A program made the translations under genes and the position numbers. A stretch of 9,893 nucleotides of DNA from an uncultured Chloroflexota bacterium. Its GTDB lineage: Bacteria; Chloroflexota; Anaerolineae; Aggregatilineales; Phototrophicaceae. Shown here piece after piece: positions 1 through 7,018 of this stretch; position 1 is the first letter of the stretch; each line of letters begins with the position of its first letter. The stretch is taken from positions 1 through 9,893 of the forward strand of contig CALDGT010001004.1 in the NCBI GenBank assembly GCA_937942935.1, read 5' to 3'. The notes beneath the pieces are model-generated. The model searched no databases. It was not told the origin of the DNA and worked only from the letters and a program-made list of their open reading frames with translations.

Positions 1-841
1 CGATATATGCGAAAATGGGGTAAAAGCCGCCAGAGAAGCGGGTGCATCTGTAGTTATCCTCGATACGGCTGGTCGTCTGCAAATTGATGAACGCCTGATG
101 GACGAACTACGCGAGATTAAAAAACGCACCAATCCCGCCGAAATTTTGTTAGTCGCAGATGCCATGACGGGGCAAGAGGCGGTCAATATCGCCAACGGCT
201 TCAACGAAAGTGTTGGCATTACCGGTCTCATCCTCACGAAAATTGATGGTGATGCGCGGGGTGGCGCGGCAATTTCGATGCGGGCAGTGACCAATGTCCC
301 GATTAAATTTTTGGGGACATCCGAAAAGATAGATGGCTTTGAAGTTTTTCATCCAGACCGCCTCGCAGACCGCATTTTAGGCATGGGCGATATGATGTCG
401 CTCATCGAAAAAGCAGAAGAAGCGTATGATGAAGAAGAAGCCGAGCGTTTGCAACGCAAAATGATGAAAAATCAATTCACCTTACAAGACTTTTTGGAGC
501 AACTCCAAAAAATCCGTAAGATGGGTCCACTTGGGCAAATCATGGGAATGATTCCGGGTGTGAATAAATTGCAAATGCAAGGCGCATTCAACCAAGAAGA
601 TGCCGAAAAGCGTCTTAAACGGGTCGAGGCAATTATCAATTCGATGACCAAGAAAGAACGTGAAAACCCCAAAATCCTCAATGCCAGCCGTCGTAAACGG
701 ATTGCAACAGGGAGTGGGGTCGAGGTACGGGATGTGAATGAAGTCATTAAGCAATTCCAGCAAATGCAAGAACTCATGGGTCAATTACGCAAAGGGCGTA
801 TGCCCAATATACCGGGCTTATCTAACTTGAATAAGCGGTAG
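1..841 (+). CDS. ffh: Signal recognition particle protein Ffh (SRP54), 3' part
   Basis: Ffh is the GTPase of the signal recognition particle. It binds 4.5S/6S RNA and hydrophobic signal sequences of nascent chains and docks with FtsY at the membrane. The gene enters from the left edge already open; the first full codon is at base 2, so the N domain and P-loop lie outside the window. Visible G-domain motifs are DTAGR (62-76), TKIDGDARGG (236-265) and the closing loop GTSEKIDGFEVFHPDRLADR. The methionine-rich M domain follows from about base 391, with long amphipathic Met-rich helices. The SRP-RNA-binding signature RRKRIATGSG lies within 680-718, and the gene ends with the usual KGRMPNIPG-type tail. 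The ATG at 98 is internal, not the start, because homology continues upstream of it. rpsP follows 70 bp downstream on the same strand, as in many bacteria. The identification is secure; only the truncation by the window edge limits it. Confidence 0.97.
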   Translation, partial: DICENGVKAAREAGASVVILDTAGRLQIDERLMDELREIKKRTNPAEILLVADAMTGQEAVNIANGFNESVGITGLILTKIDGDARGGAAISMRAVTNVPIKFLGTSEKIDGFEVFHPDRLADRILGMGDMMSLIEKAEEAYDEEEAERLQRKMMKNQFTLQDFLEQLQKIRKMGPLGQIMGMIPGVNKLQMQGAFNQEDAEKRLKRVEAIINSMTKKERENPKILNASRRKRIATGSGVEVRDVNEVIKQFQQMQELMGQLRKGRMPNIPGLSNLNKR

Positions 842-911
842 ATAACCCAACCTATTTATTCGATAATCAAAAATTATGCCAATAGGCAATCATCAGGAGA
901 AAAATTAACAC

Positions 912-1301
912 ATGGTCAGCATTCGTTTTGCTCGCGTTGGGCTTAAAGGTCAACCAGAATATCGCATTGTCGTCGCCGATTCTCGCCGTTCACGCGGGGG
1001 CAGATATATCGAAATTATCGGGCATCACAATCCCCGTACACGCCCCTCTACCGACATTGTAGATGAAGCACGCGCCTTGTATTGGTTGGGCGTTGGCGCA
1101 CAACCCACCGAAGCGGTTCAATCAGTTTTCAAACGCACAGGCACATTTACACGTTTTGACCGCATGAAAAAAGGTGAATCGGTTGATGCTTTGGTTGCCG
1201 AAGCCAACGCTAATAAAGTGACCGTAGACCCACGTACCAATTACCCATCGCCCGAATCTGGCAAAGGCAAAAAAGCCCGCGAAGCCGCCAAAAATCAATA
1301 A
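912..1301 (+). CDS. rpsP: 30S ribosomal protein S16 (bS16) with C-terminal extension
   Basis: S16 is a primary-assembly protein of the 30S subunit body. The first ~80 residues carry the family pattern: MVSIRFARVGLKGQPEYRIVVADSR-like start, RGGRYIEIIGHHNP, and ALYWLGVGAQPTEAVQSVFKRTG. The protein is 129 residues, about 40 longer than the common 80-90-residue form. The extra C-terminal part (from about residue 85) is charged and ends in a Lys/Ala-rich tail (GKGKKAREAAKNQ). Such tails are known from memory in Actinobacteria and Chloroflexota S16. The start at 912 is preceded by AGGAGA at 895-900, 11 nt upstream. khpA starts 9 bp after the stop, so the two are surely co-transcribed. The 70-bp gap from ffh shows no clear terminator, which fits a continuous ffh-rpsP-khpA transcript. 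Confidence 0.97.
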   Translation: MVSIRFARVGLKGQPEYRIVVADSRRSRGGRYIEIIGHHNPRTRPSTDIVDEARALYWLGVGAQPTEAVQSVFKRTGTFTRFDRMKKGESVDALVAEANANKVTVDPRTNYPSPESGKGKKAREAAKNQ

Positions 1302-1310
1302 GGGATTCTC

Positions 1311-1541
1311 ATGGCTAAAGAACTGGTGGAATACATCGCTCAAAATTTGGTCAATGACCCGTCTCAGGTGCATCTCAAAGAAAAACGCACCCCATCCTCT
1401 ATCATCCTCGAATTGCGGGTGGCAAAATCGGATATGGGGCGTGTAATTGGCAAGCAAGGGCGTGTGGCAAACGCCATCCGTTCTTTGTTACGTGTTGTCT
1501 CGACAAAAGATGATGTCCGCATCATTTTAGAAATTGATTGA
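1311..1541 (+). CDS. khpA: Small KH-domain RNA-binding protein KhpA (YlqC family)
   Basis: This is a single type-II KH domain of 76 residues, the usual length for the KhpA/YlqC family encoded just after rpsP. The nucleic-acid-binding GxxG loop is GKQG at residues 47-50, inside the typical VIGKQGRVANAIRSLL stretch, with flanking strands IILELRVA and VRIILEID. In Streptococcus the homologue pairs with KhpB/EloR and affects cell elongation and sRNA or mRNA binding; the role here is inferred by family only. The start at 1311 has AAGGGA at 1300-1305, which overlaps the rpsP stop codon and suggests translational coupling. The next gene, rimM, is 144 bp away across a gap with a hairpin and a palindrome, so transcription may be modulated after this gene. 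Confidence 0.94.
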   Translation: MAKELVEYIAQNLVNDPSQVHLKEKRTPSSIILELRVAKSDMGRVIGKQGRVANAIRSLLRVVSTKDDVRIILEID

Positions 1542-1551
1542 TTCGTTTGAT

Positions 1552-1575
1552 GGTGATATGACATATCATGTCACC
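1552..1575 (+). terminator. Hairpin after khpA, possible weak terminator
   Basis: Ten bases after the khpA stop, GGTGATATGA (1552-1561) pairs with TCATGTCACC (1566-1575) around a CATA loop. The stem is 10 bp with one G-U pair. No run of T follows, so it is a poor intrinsic terminator. It could instead be an RNA 3'-end stabiliser, an attenuating structure or chance. The structure is read directly from the sequence; the role is inferred. Confidence 0.3.
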
Positions 1576-1595
1576 ACAATATCTCGTTATGTATC

Positions 1596-1625
1596 TGTAG
1601 GGGCTTGCCATGGCAAGCCCCTACA
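1596..1625. repeat. Perfect 30-bp intergenic palindrome, GTAGGGGC-framed
   Basis: TGTAGGGGCTTGCCA (1596-1610) is followed at once by its exact reverse complement (1611-1625), giving a 30-bp loopless palindrome in the khpA-rimM gap. A perfect match of this length does not arise easily by chance. From memory, palindromes beginning GTAGGGGC and ending GCCCCTAC are frequent intergenic dispersed repeats in Chloroflexota, cyanobacteria and some other phyla, probably MITE- or REP-like. Only one copy is in this window, so its dispersed nature cannot be shown here. No convincing target-site duplication was found at its edges, and no T-run follows it, so it is not a standard terminator. Confidence 0.6.
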
Positions 1626-1685
1626 TCATGAATAGCCTAGATAATACCCTACAAATCCCTCATCATTACCTGACAAGGATATAAC

Positions 1686-2234
1686 ATGACCCCTACTCCA
1701 CCGCCGTTTTTATTACTCGGAAAAATTTTGCGTCCTCATGGGATTCGCGGTGAATTGCGCGTGCAACTCATGACCGATTATCCAGAGCGCATCACCAAAC
1801 TCAAAAAAATTGCCATCGGAGAATCACCAACATCATCAAAAGCCAAATTTTATACTGTCGAATTTATGCGCCTACATCAAGATTATGGTTTGCTCAAACT
1901 CAAAACGGTAGATGACCGCAATGCCGCCGAGTTATTCCGTGATTTATTTGTCATGGTTAAAACAGAAGATGCTGTGCCACTAGCAGATGATGAAGTTTAT
2001 TTATACCAACTCATTGGCATGGTGGTTAAAACCGATTCGGGTGAGGTCATTGGCACATTAGAAGATGTCTTAGAGACAGGTGCAAATGATGTGTATATCG
2101 TCAAGAAAGATTTAGGTGGTGAAGTCCTCATCCCCGTCATTCCCAGTGTTGTATTATCCACCAATACAGAAGAACGTCTCATCACAGTGCATTTGCCAGA
2201 GGGGTTACTGGGTGGCATCACAGACGAGGATTAG
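1686..2234 (+). CDS. rimM: 16S rRNA processing / ribosome maturation factor RimM
   Basis: RimM helps late 30S assembly by binding S19 and the 3' (head) domain of 16S rRNA. The 182-residue protein has the normal family length. The N-terminal RimM barrel carries LGKILRPHGIRGELRV (residues 11-26) and the GLLKLKTVDDRNAAELFRD region (68-86). The C-terminal PRC-barrel carries YLYQLIGMVV (105-114), the hallmark ETGANDVYIV (130-139), VLIPVIPSVV (147-156) and the closing PEGLL (171-175). The start at 1686 is supported by AAGGA at 1675-1679, 6 nt upstream. In many genomes trmD and rplS follow rimM; here a promoter begins 4 bp after the stop and dprA comes next. The 144-bp gap upstream, unlike the tight rpsP-khpA junction, holds a palindrome and a hairpin. 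Confidence 0.95.
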   Translation: MTPTPPPFLLLGKILRPHGIRGELRVQLMTDYPERITKLKKIAIGESPTSSKAKFYTVEFMRLHQDYGLLKLKTVDDRNAAELFRDLFVMVKTEDAVPLADDEVYLYQLIGMVVKTDSGEVIGTLEDVLETGANDVYIVKKDLGGEVLIPVIPSVVLSTNTEERLITVHLPEGLLGGITDED

Positions 2235-2238
2235 ATTT

Positions 2239-2267
2239 TTGGCAAAATTATTTTTTACGCTTATAAT
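2239..2267 (+). promoter_or_regulatory. Sigma-70-type promoter for dprA
   Basis: TTGGCA (2239-2244, one mismatch to TTGACA) and a perfect TATAAT (2262-2267) are separated by 17 bp. The expected start of transcription is near 2274, leaving a leader of roughly 27 nt before the dprA ATG. The -35 box begins 4 bp after the rimM stop. This is the best promoter match in the window. It shares the 9-mer TTTTTGGCA at its -35 with the promoter at 7019-7048. No operator sequence is apparent around it. Confidence 0.75.
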
Positions 2268-2300
2268 GGGCAAAATATACACGATTATGAGTAAAAAATA

Positions 2301-3392
2301 ATGATGGACGAGCGATTATATTGGTTGGGTTTTAGCCTTATCTCTAGCATCGGCATGAAGCGAATCGAAAAATTAACCAAGCAATTCGGCTCGCTTGGCA
2401 ATGTTTGGAACGCAGATGAAAAGTTATTGCGAGATGCAAAATTAGGGGACAAACTCATCGAGAAATTGCTCATCCAACGTCAAAAGCTCGATTTACAAAC
2501 AGAATACAACAAATTAAGCAAGTATCAGGCTCATATGCTGATATTCACGGATGAAGACTATCCTGCCACACTACGAACTATCAGTGACCCGCCTCCCGTG
2601 TTATATATTCGCGGGAAATTGCTCCCGCAAGATGAAAAAGCATTAGCTGTAGTGGGAACGCGCAAATGTACCCGTTACGGCAAAGATGTGAGCGCCCATT
2701 TATCTGAACAATTGGCACAAAGTGGGATAACCATTATCAGTGGATTAGCACAAGGCATAGACGCATCGGCACACGAAGGAGCATTAAAAGGGAATGGGAG
2801 AACATTAGCGATTTTAGGCTGTGGAGTAGACCGTATTTACCCAACACAAAACACAGAACTCGCCCAAAAAATTATTCAGCGAGGGGCGCTCATTAGTGAA
2901 TTTCCGATAGGTACACCCCCGTTAGCCGATAATTTTCCGCGCAGAAATCGCATCATTAGCGGGTTATCGCTTGGTGTTTTGGTCATCGAAGCCCCAGAAA
3001 AAAGTGGCGCACTCATCACAGCAAGCGTGGCGGCAGAACAAGGGCGTGAGGTATTTGTGATACCCGGCAACATCACCAATAATATGGCAGGGGGAACAAA
3101 TAAATTACTTCAAGATGGTGCAAAATTAGTTGTATCAGCAAAAGATGTTCTGGATGAGTTACGCTTTGAATATGCGCTTGTGCAAACACGTACCAAAACA
3201 GAAACCATTCATCCATCCACAGATGAAGAGTCATTTATCCTCAAATTTATTCGTCAAGAACCCACCCATATAGACGACATCATCCGCCAATCGGGATTAA
3301 ATAGTGCAGAAGTCATGGGTTTATTAACCATTTTAGAATTAAAAGGGCTTGCACAATCGGCAGGATACATGCAATATAGCCTCGTTACATAA
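2301..3392 (+). CDS. dprA: DNA-processing protein DprA (Smf)
   Basis: DprA binds single-stranded DNA entering by natural transformation, protects it, and loads RecA. Homologues are also kept by bacteria not known to be competent. The 363-residue protein is full length. It has an N-terminal helix-hairpin-helix/SAM-like region (about 1-65). The Rossmann-fold core follows: AVVGTRKCTRYG (116-127), SGLAQGIDASAHEGAL (147-162), ILGCGVDRIYP (171-181), FPRRNRIISGLS (212-223), SGALITASVAAEQGREVFVIPG (235-256) and GTNKLLQDGAKLV (265-277). A winged-helix domain (about 305-360) ends it. The start is ATG 2301, or ATG 2304 directly after it; neither has a clear Shine-Dalgarno sequence. A five-codon frame (MSKK, 2287-2301) ends in a TAATG overlap with the start and might supply coupled ribosomes, though this may be chance. 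No com genes are seen nearby, so competence cannot be inferred from the window. Confidence 0.96.
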   Translation: MMDERLYWLGFSLISSIGMKRIEKLTKQFGSLGNVWNADEKLLRDAKLGDKLIEKLLIQRQKLDLQTEYNKLSKYQAHMLIFTDEDYPATLRTISDPPPVLYIRGKLLPQDEKALAVVGTRKCTRYGKDVSAHLSEQLAQSGITIISGLAQGIDASAHEGALKGNGRTLAILGCGVDRIYPTQNTELAQKIIQRGALISEFPIGTPPLADNFPRRNRIISGLSLGVLVIEAPEKSGALITASVAAEQGREVFVIPGNITNNMAGGTNKLLQDGAKLVVSAKDVLDELRFEYALVQTRTKTETIHPSTDEESFILKFIRQEPTHIDDIIRQSGLNSAEVMGLLTILELKGLAQSAGYMQYSLVT

Positions 3393-3422
3393 TCAATATA
3401 GCTTGTTTTAGCTACGAGGTTA
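3377..3422 (+). promoter_or_regulatory. Inverted repeat covering the manC ribosome-binding site
   Basis: TAGCCTCGT (3377-3385), in the last codons of dprA, can pair with ACGAGGTTA (3414-3422), which contains the presumed manC Shine-Dalgarno GAGG at 3416-3419. The stem is 9 bp with one G-U pair. A smaller inverted repeat, TAGCT/AGCTA (3399-3403 and 3410-3414), lies inside it and competes for one base. A ribosome finishing dprA would open the outer stem, so the arrangement could couple manC translation to dprA. The pairing is visible; the function is inference. Confidence 0.3.
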
Positions 3423-3429
3423 ATTTATT

Positions 3430-4515
3430 ATGACAGAAAATTTATATGCACTTGTGTTAGCTGGCGGTGGGGGGACACGCTTGTGGCCCATGAGTCGAAA
3501 AGATACTCCAAAACAATTGCTCCCACTGGTAGATAATCGGACGATGTTCCGCACAAGTGTAGACCGTATCGCAAAAATTTTGCCACCAGAACGGATTTGT
3601 GTTGTGACAGGTGGCGATTATGTTGAGCGCATGATGGCAGAAGTGCCACAAATTCCAAAAGAAAATTTTTTCATTGAGCCAGAAGGTCGCAATAGCGCCC
3701 CTGCCGCCGCTTTTGGGATTTGGATGATTCACCAGCGCAATCCAAATGCGGTAGTCGCTCTGCTCACCGCCGACCATCATATCGTCAAAGAAGATTATTT
3801 CTGCGAAGCCATCATCGCCTCTTATCAGTTGGCGCAAGAAGGCTATATTGTCACATTGGGGATTTCGCCAACCTACCCCGCCACTGGTTTTGGGTATATT
3901 CAACAAGGTGATATTATCCGTAAAATGAATGGGTTCACCAGTTACCAAGCGGTGCGCTTCACAGAAAAACCAGATTTAATCGCCGCAACAGAATTTGTCG
4001 CCTCTGGACAATATACATGGAATAGTGGTATGTTCATTTGGACGACCAAAAATGCCAAAGAAGAATTTGCCACACAACAACCTGTTATGTTCAATCTTTT
4101 TGAACAATTAGCACCTAGCATTGGCACATCCGATTATGCTGATACCTTAAAAACCATTTGGGCAAAAATGCCATCTATCTCAATTGATTATGCCATCATG
4201 GAAGGCGCGAAACAAATGGCGGTCATCCCCGCCGATATTGGGTGGAGCGATGTGGGGAGTTGGGCATCTTTATTTGAAGTTCACAAAACCGATAAATTTG
4301 GGAATGTGTTCAAAAGCAAGAGCAAAGAGCGTGTAATTTTAGATACACACGACACAATGGTCTATAGTGACCGTATGATTGTCACCATCGGGATTCACGA
4401 TTTGATTGTGGTAGATGCCGGTGATGTGTTATTTGTTTGTCATAAAGACCGTTCTCAAGATGTCAGAGAAGTGGTAAACCACTTGCGCTCTAGCAAAAAA
4501 CATGATTATCTTTAG
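3430..4515 (+). CDS. manC: Mannose-1-phosphate guanylyltransferase (GDP-mannose pyrophosphorylase)
   Basis: This enzyme makes GDP-mannose and pyrophosphate from GTP and mannose-1-phosphate in the cytosol. GDP-mannose feeds glycolipids, polysaccharides, mannosylated compatible solutes or GDP-fucose. The nucleotidyltransferase signature is LAGGGGTRLWPMSR (10-23), with lysine 28 in TPKQLLPL. Further family motifs are EPEGRNSAPA (83-92), LTADHHI (112-118, usually LPADH), TEKP (178-181), WNSGMFIW (197-204), SIDYAIME (251-258) and GWSDVGSW (271-278). The last ~80 residues match the short beta-helix/cap region. At 361 residues it is the monofunctional form without the C-terminal phosphomannose isomerase domain of the ~480-residue ManC/AlgA type. 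The SD is GAGG at 3416-3419. It sits 37 bp after dprA and 34 bp before topA, likely in one transcript, yet no other sugar gene is near, so its pathway cannot be read from context. Confidence 0.93.
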   Translation: MTENLYALVLAGGGGTRLWPMSRKDTPKQLLPLVDNRTMFRTSVDRIAKILPPERICVVTGGDYVERMMAEVPQIPKENFFIEPEGRNSAPAAAFGIWMIHQRNPNAVVALLTADHHIVKEDYFCEAIIASYQLAQEGYIVTLGISPTYPATGFGYIQQGDIIRKMNGFTSYQAVRFTEKPDLIAATEFVASGQYTWNSGMFIWTTKNAKEEFATQQPVMFNLFEQLAPSIGTSDYADTLKTIWAKMPSISIDYAIMEGAKQMAVIPADIGWSDVGSWASLFEVHKTDKFGNVFKSKSKERVILDTHDTMVYSDRMIVTIGIHDLIVVDAGDVLFVCHKDRSQDVREVVNHLRSSKKHDYL

Positions 4516-4549
4516 AACAATCGCATTGGATAAGTTATAGGAATTAGGC

Positions 4550-6931
4550 ATGAGTGAAGCCATACAACAAGTTTATTGTGTCAAATGCAGAGAAAAACGC
4601 GACATCATTGAGCCAGAAGCCATTTTTACCAAAAATGGCACACCCGCGTTACGAGGAAAATGTGTCGTTTGTGGCACAACACTCTTTCGCATGGGCGCGA
4701 CTCCAGCCCATGACGGATTAGAAAAACCCGTCATCGAAAAAAGTGATAAACCAAAAGAGAGTCGCAAATCATCTAAAAAAGAATCTACCAAATCTGCTAA
4801 AAAAGGTGCAGATAAAGGTAAATCTGCGCCTGCATCCAAAAAACGCGCAAAATCGGCTAAGACAAAATTAGTCATCGTTGAATCACCCGCAAAAGCCCGT
4901 ACCATCGGCAACTTTTTGGGTAAAGATTATGTCGTGGTCGCTTCTAAGGGACATGTGCGCGATTTATTGGTCACACAACTCTCGGTAGATGTCGAAAATA
5001 ATTTCGAGCCAAAGTACCGTGTCCCCAACGAAAAACGTGACGATGTTCGCCTGCTCAAAAAAGAAGTCGAAAGTGCCAGCGAGATTTTTCTGGCGACTGA
5101 TGCTGACCGCGAAGGTGAAGCAATTGCATGGCATTTGATTCATGCCACTGATATGGACGAAACCAAAGTGGAACGGGTTATTTTTCATGAAATTACCCCT
5201 CATGCCATCCAAGAAGCCTTTGCACATCCGCGCCATATTGATATGTCATTGGTAGATGCGTATCAAGCCCGCCGTGTGTTAGACCGTTTGGTGGGGTATA
5301 ACATCAGCGAGTTGCTGTGGGATAGAGTCCGCAATCGGCTTTCGGCAGGTCGCGTGCAAAGTGTGGCGGTGCGTCTCTTGGTAGACCGTGAACGGGAAAT
5401 TGAAGCCTTTACCCCAGAAGAATATTGGACACTCGATGCCAAAGTTCAAAAACAGGCTAGTGATAAGCGCCCATTCATCATCCGATTGGTCAAAATCAAA
5501 GATGAGGATGTGTCGCTCAAAGCCGAGGGCGATGTTAGACCACATTTAGACCCACTCGAAAAAAGCCTGTACATGGTAGAAGATATTAAGCGTGGCACTC
5601 GTAAACGTCGCCCATCTGCCCCGTTTACTACCAGTACCTTACAACAAGAAGCCTCACGACGGCTCGGTTTTAATGCTATGCGGACGATGAGAACAGCCCA
5701 ACAATTATATGAAGGGATTGATTTGGGGGTAGAAGGCACTGTCGGTCTCATCACTTATATGCGTACCGACAGCACCAATGTCTCGCAGATGGCACAAGAA
5801 GAAGCCCGCGAGTATATCATCAATCGCTTCAATAAAGAGTATGTGCCAGATGAATTGCCAAAATATAAAACCAAAGCCAAAGGCGCACAAGAGGCACACG
5901 AAGCCATTCGCCCAACCAGTATTTTGCGCCTGCCAAGCACCCTAGAGTCATCGCTAACCCGCGACCAGCTCAAATTATACAAACTGATTTGGGAACGGTT
6001 TATTGCCAGCCAAATGGCAAATGCGGTGTATGATACCCTACGCATCGAAGTCCGTGCGGGAAAAGATTACCTATTCCGTGTATCGGGCAGTGTGGTCAAA
6101 TTTCAGGGATTTTTGGCAATTTATGAAGAAACTCGTGATGAAGATGCCCCACTCGATGAGGACGAAGGGCGTATTTTGCCAGAAGTCCAAATCGGCGAGG
6201 TGTTACACCTCATCCAATTGTTACCAGAGCAACATTTCACCCAACCCCCACCCCGCTTTACCGAAGCGAGTTTAGTACAAACACTCGAAGAATTTGGGAT
6301 TGGTCGCCCAAGCACTTATGCACCTATCCTCAAAGTCATTCAAGAGCGCGATTATGTCGAAAAACAAGACAAACGCCTCATCCCTACCGAAACGGGGAAA
6401 TTGGTGAATGACCTGTTGGTGCAATATTTTGCAAATGTAGTCAATTATCAATTCACGGCACACATGGAAGAAGAATTAGACGATATTGCCGATGGCAACA
6501 TGCAATGGAGACCAATGGTGCGTGAATTCTATACACCTTTTGAAGCCCAACTGCAACATGCCCGCCAACACATGCCGACCATGCGCCAAGATGATTATAT
6601 CGGGCGTGCTTGTCCAAATTGCGAGACAGGTCAATTACAAATTAAGCATGGGCGTTGGGGTAAATTTATTGGGTGTGATAATTACCCAGAATGCAATTAT
6701 ACCGAAGCCTATATCGAACTCACAGGTGTTGCTTGCCCTAAATGTGGGTCTGAGCATGGCGGAGAATTACTCGTCCGCAAGACCAAACGAGGACGCATCT
6801 TCTATGGATGCACTCGTTATCCCGAATGTGATTATTCATCGTGGAAATTGCCCAATCAGGGCAAGAACAACGATACCGATGCAGGTGATGATGAGCAAAA
6901 TGAAGATGAACGCATCGCCAGTTACTATTAG
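4550..6931 (+). CDS. topA: DNA topoisomerase I (type IA) with added N-terminal zinc module
   Basis: TopA relaxes negative supercoils by cutting one strand through a 5'-phosphotyrosine link. Residues 1-50 form a module not found in standard TopA: Cys10-x2-Cys13 and Cys38-x2-Cys41, with the TKNGTPALRGKC...LFRMG pattern of small zinc domains that I recall as DUF5679. A Lys/Ser/Ala-rich linker spans about 62-106. The core follows: Toprim with VIVESPAKA (Glu111) and the DADREGE acidic triad (Asp184, Asp186, Glu190), domain II with LSAGRVQSVAVRLLVDRE (264-281), and the catalytic tyrosine 403 in ITYMRTDST. FGIGRPSTYA (582-591) is a conserved late-core motif. Two C-terminal zinc ribbons remain: Cys688/691/709/715 and Cys729/732/754/760. 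An acidic tail ends the 793-residue protein. The start at 4550 has a weak AGGA at 4539-4542; the N-terminal module is in frame and clearly coding. A hairpin terminator follows. dprA lies upstream, separated by manC. Confidence 0.96.
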   Translation: MSEAIQQVYCVKCREKRDIIEPEAIFTKNGTPALRGKCVVCGTTLFRMGATPAHDGLEKPVIEKSDKPKESRKSSKKESTKSAKKGADKGKSAPASKKRAKSAKTKLVIVESPAKARTIGNFLGKDYVVVASKGHVRDLLVTQLSVDVENNFEPKYRVPNEKRDDVRLLKKEVESASEIFLATDADREGEAIAWHLIHATDMDETKVERVIFHEITPHAIQEAFAHPRHIDMSLVDAYQARRVLDRLVGYNISELLWDRVRNRLSAGRVQSVAVRLLVDREREIEAFTPEEYWTLDAKVQKQASDKRPFIIRLVKIKDEDVSLKAEGDVRPHLDPLEKSLYMVEDIKRGTRKRRPSAPFTTSTLQQEASRRLGFNAMRTMRTAQQLYEGIDLGVEGTVGLITYMRTDSTNVSQMAQEEAREYIINRFNKEYVPDELPKYKTKAKGAQEAHEAIRPTSILRLPSTLESSLTRDQLKLYKLIWERFIASQMANAVYDTLRIEVRAGKDYLFRVSGSVVKFQGFLAIYEETRDEDAPLDEDEGRILPEVQIGEVLHLIQLLPEQHFTQPPPRFTEASLVQTLEEFGIGRPSTYAPILKVIQERDYVEKQDKRLIPTETGKLVNDLLVQYFANVVNYQFTAHMEEELDDIADGNMQWRPMVREFYTPFEAQLQHARQHMPTMRQDDYIGRACPNCETGQLQIKHGRWGKFIGCDNYPECNYTEAYIELTGVACPKCGSEHGGELLVRKTKRGRIFYGCTRYPECDYSSWKLPNQGKNNDTDAGDDEQNEDERIASYY

Positions 6932-6936
6932 TGACC

Positions 6937-6973
6937 AGAGGGGGAATTTAGTCCCCCTCTTTAACAAATTTTT
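6937..6973 (+). terminator. Rho-independent terminator after topA
   Basis: Five bases after the topA stop, AGAGGGGGA (6937-6945) pairs perfectly with TCCCCCTCT (6952-6960) around a six-base ATTTAG loop. The downstream tract TTAACAAATTTTT is T-rich but broken, so termination may be partial. It plausibly closes the dprA-manC-topA transcript before the promoter of the next gene. Confidence 0.7.
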
Positions 6974-7018
6974 GACAGCGTTTCAATTTGTGGGTAACAT
7001 CAAATTCATAAAAAATTT

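Noticed and set aside
1605..1645. A promoter for rimM using TTGCCA (1605-1610) and GATAAT (1640-1645).
   Set aside because: The spacer would be 29 bp, far outside the usable range, and the TTGCCA is part of the palindrome.
2116..2301. A 61-codon frame across the rimM end and the dprA promoter.
   Set aside because: Most of it is out of frame within rimM and it crosses the promoter; only its last five codons (MSKK frame) were kept as a minor note.
3457..3948. A 163-codon open frame on the - strand.
   Set aside because: It is fully antisense to the conserved catalytic part of manC and its translation has low-complexity, unlikely composition.
4483..4511. A promoter just ahead of topA (TTGCGC with a GATTAT-like -10).
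   Set aside because: Both boxes are poor and the spacing is 15 bp; read-through from dprA-manC is simpler.
3430..4515. manC as a recently transferred gene.
   Set aside because: Its base composition and codon use look the same as its neighbours by eye, and no mobile-element remnants flank it.
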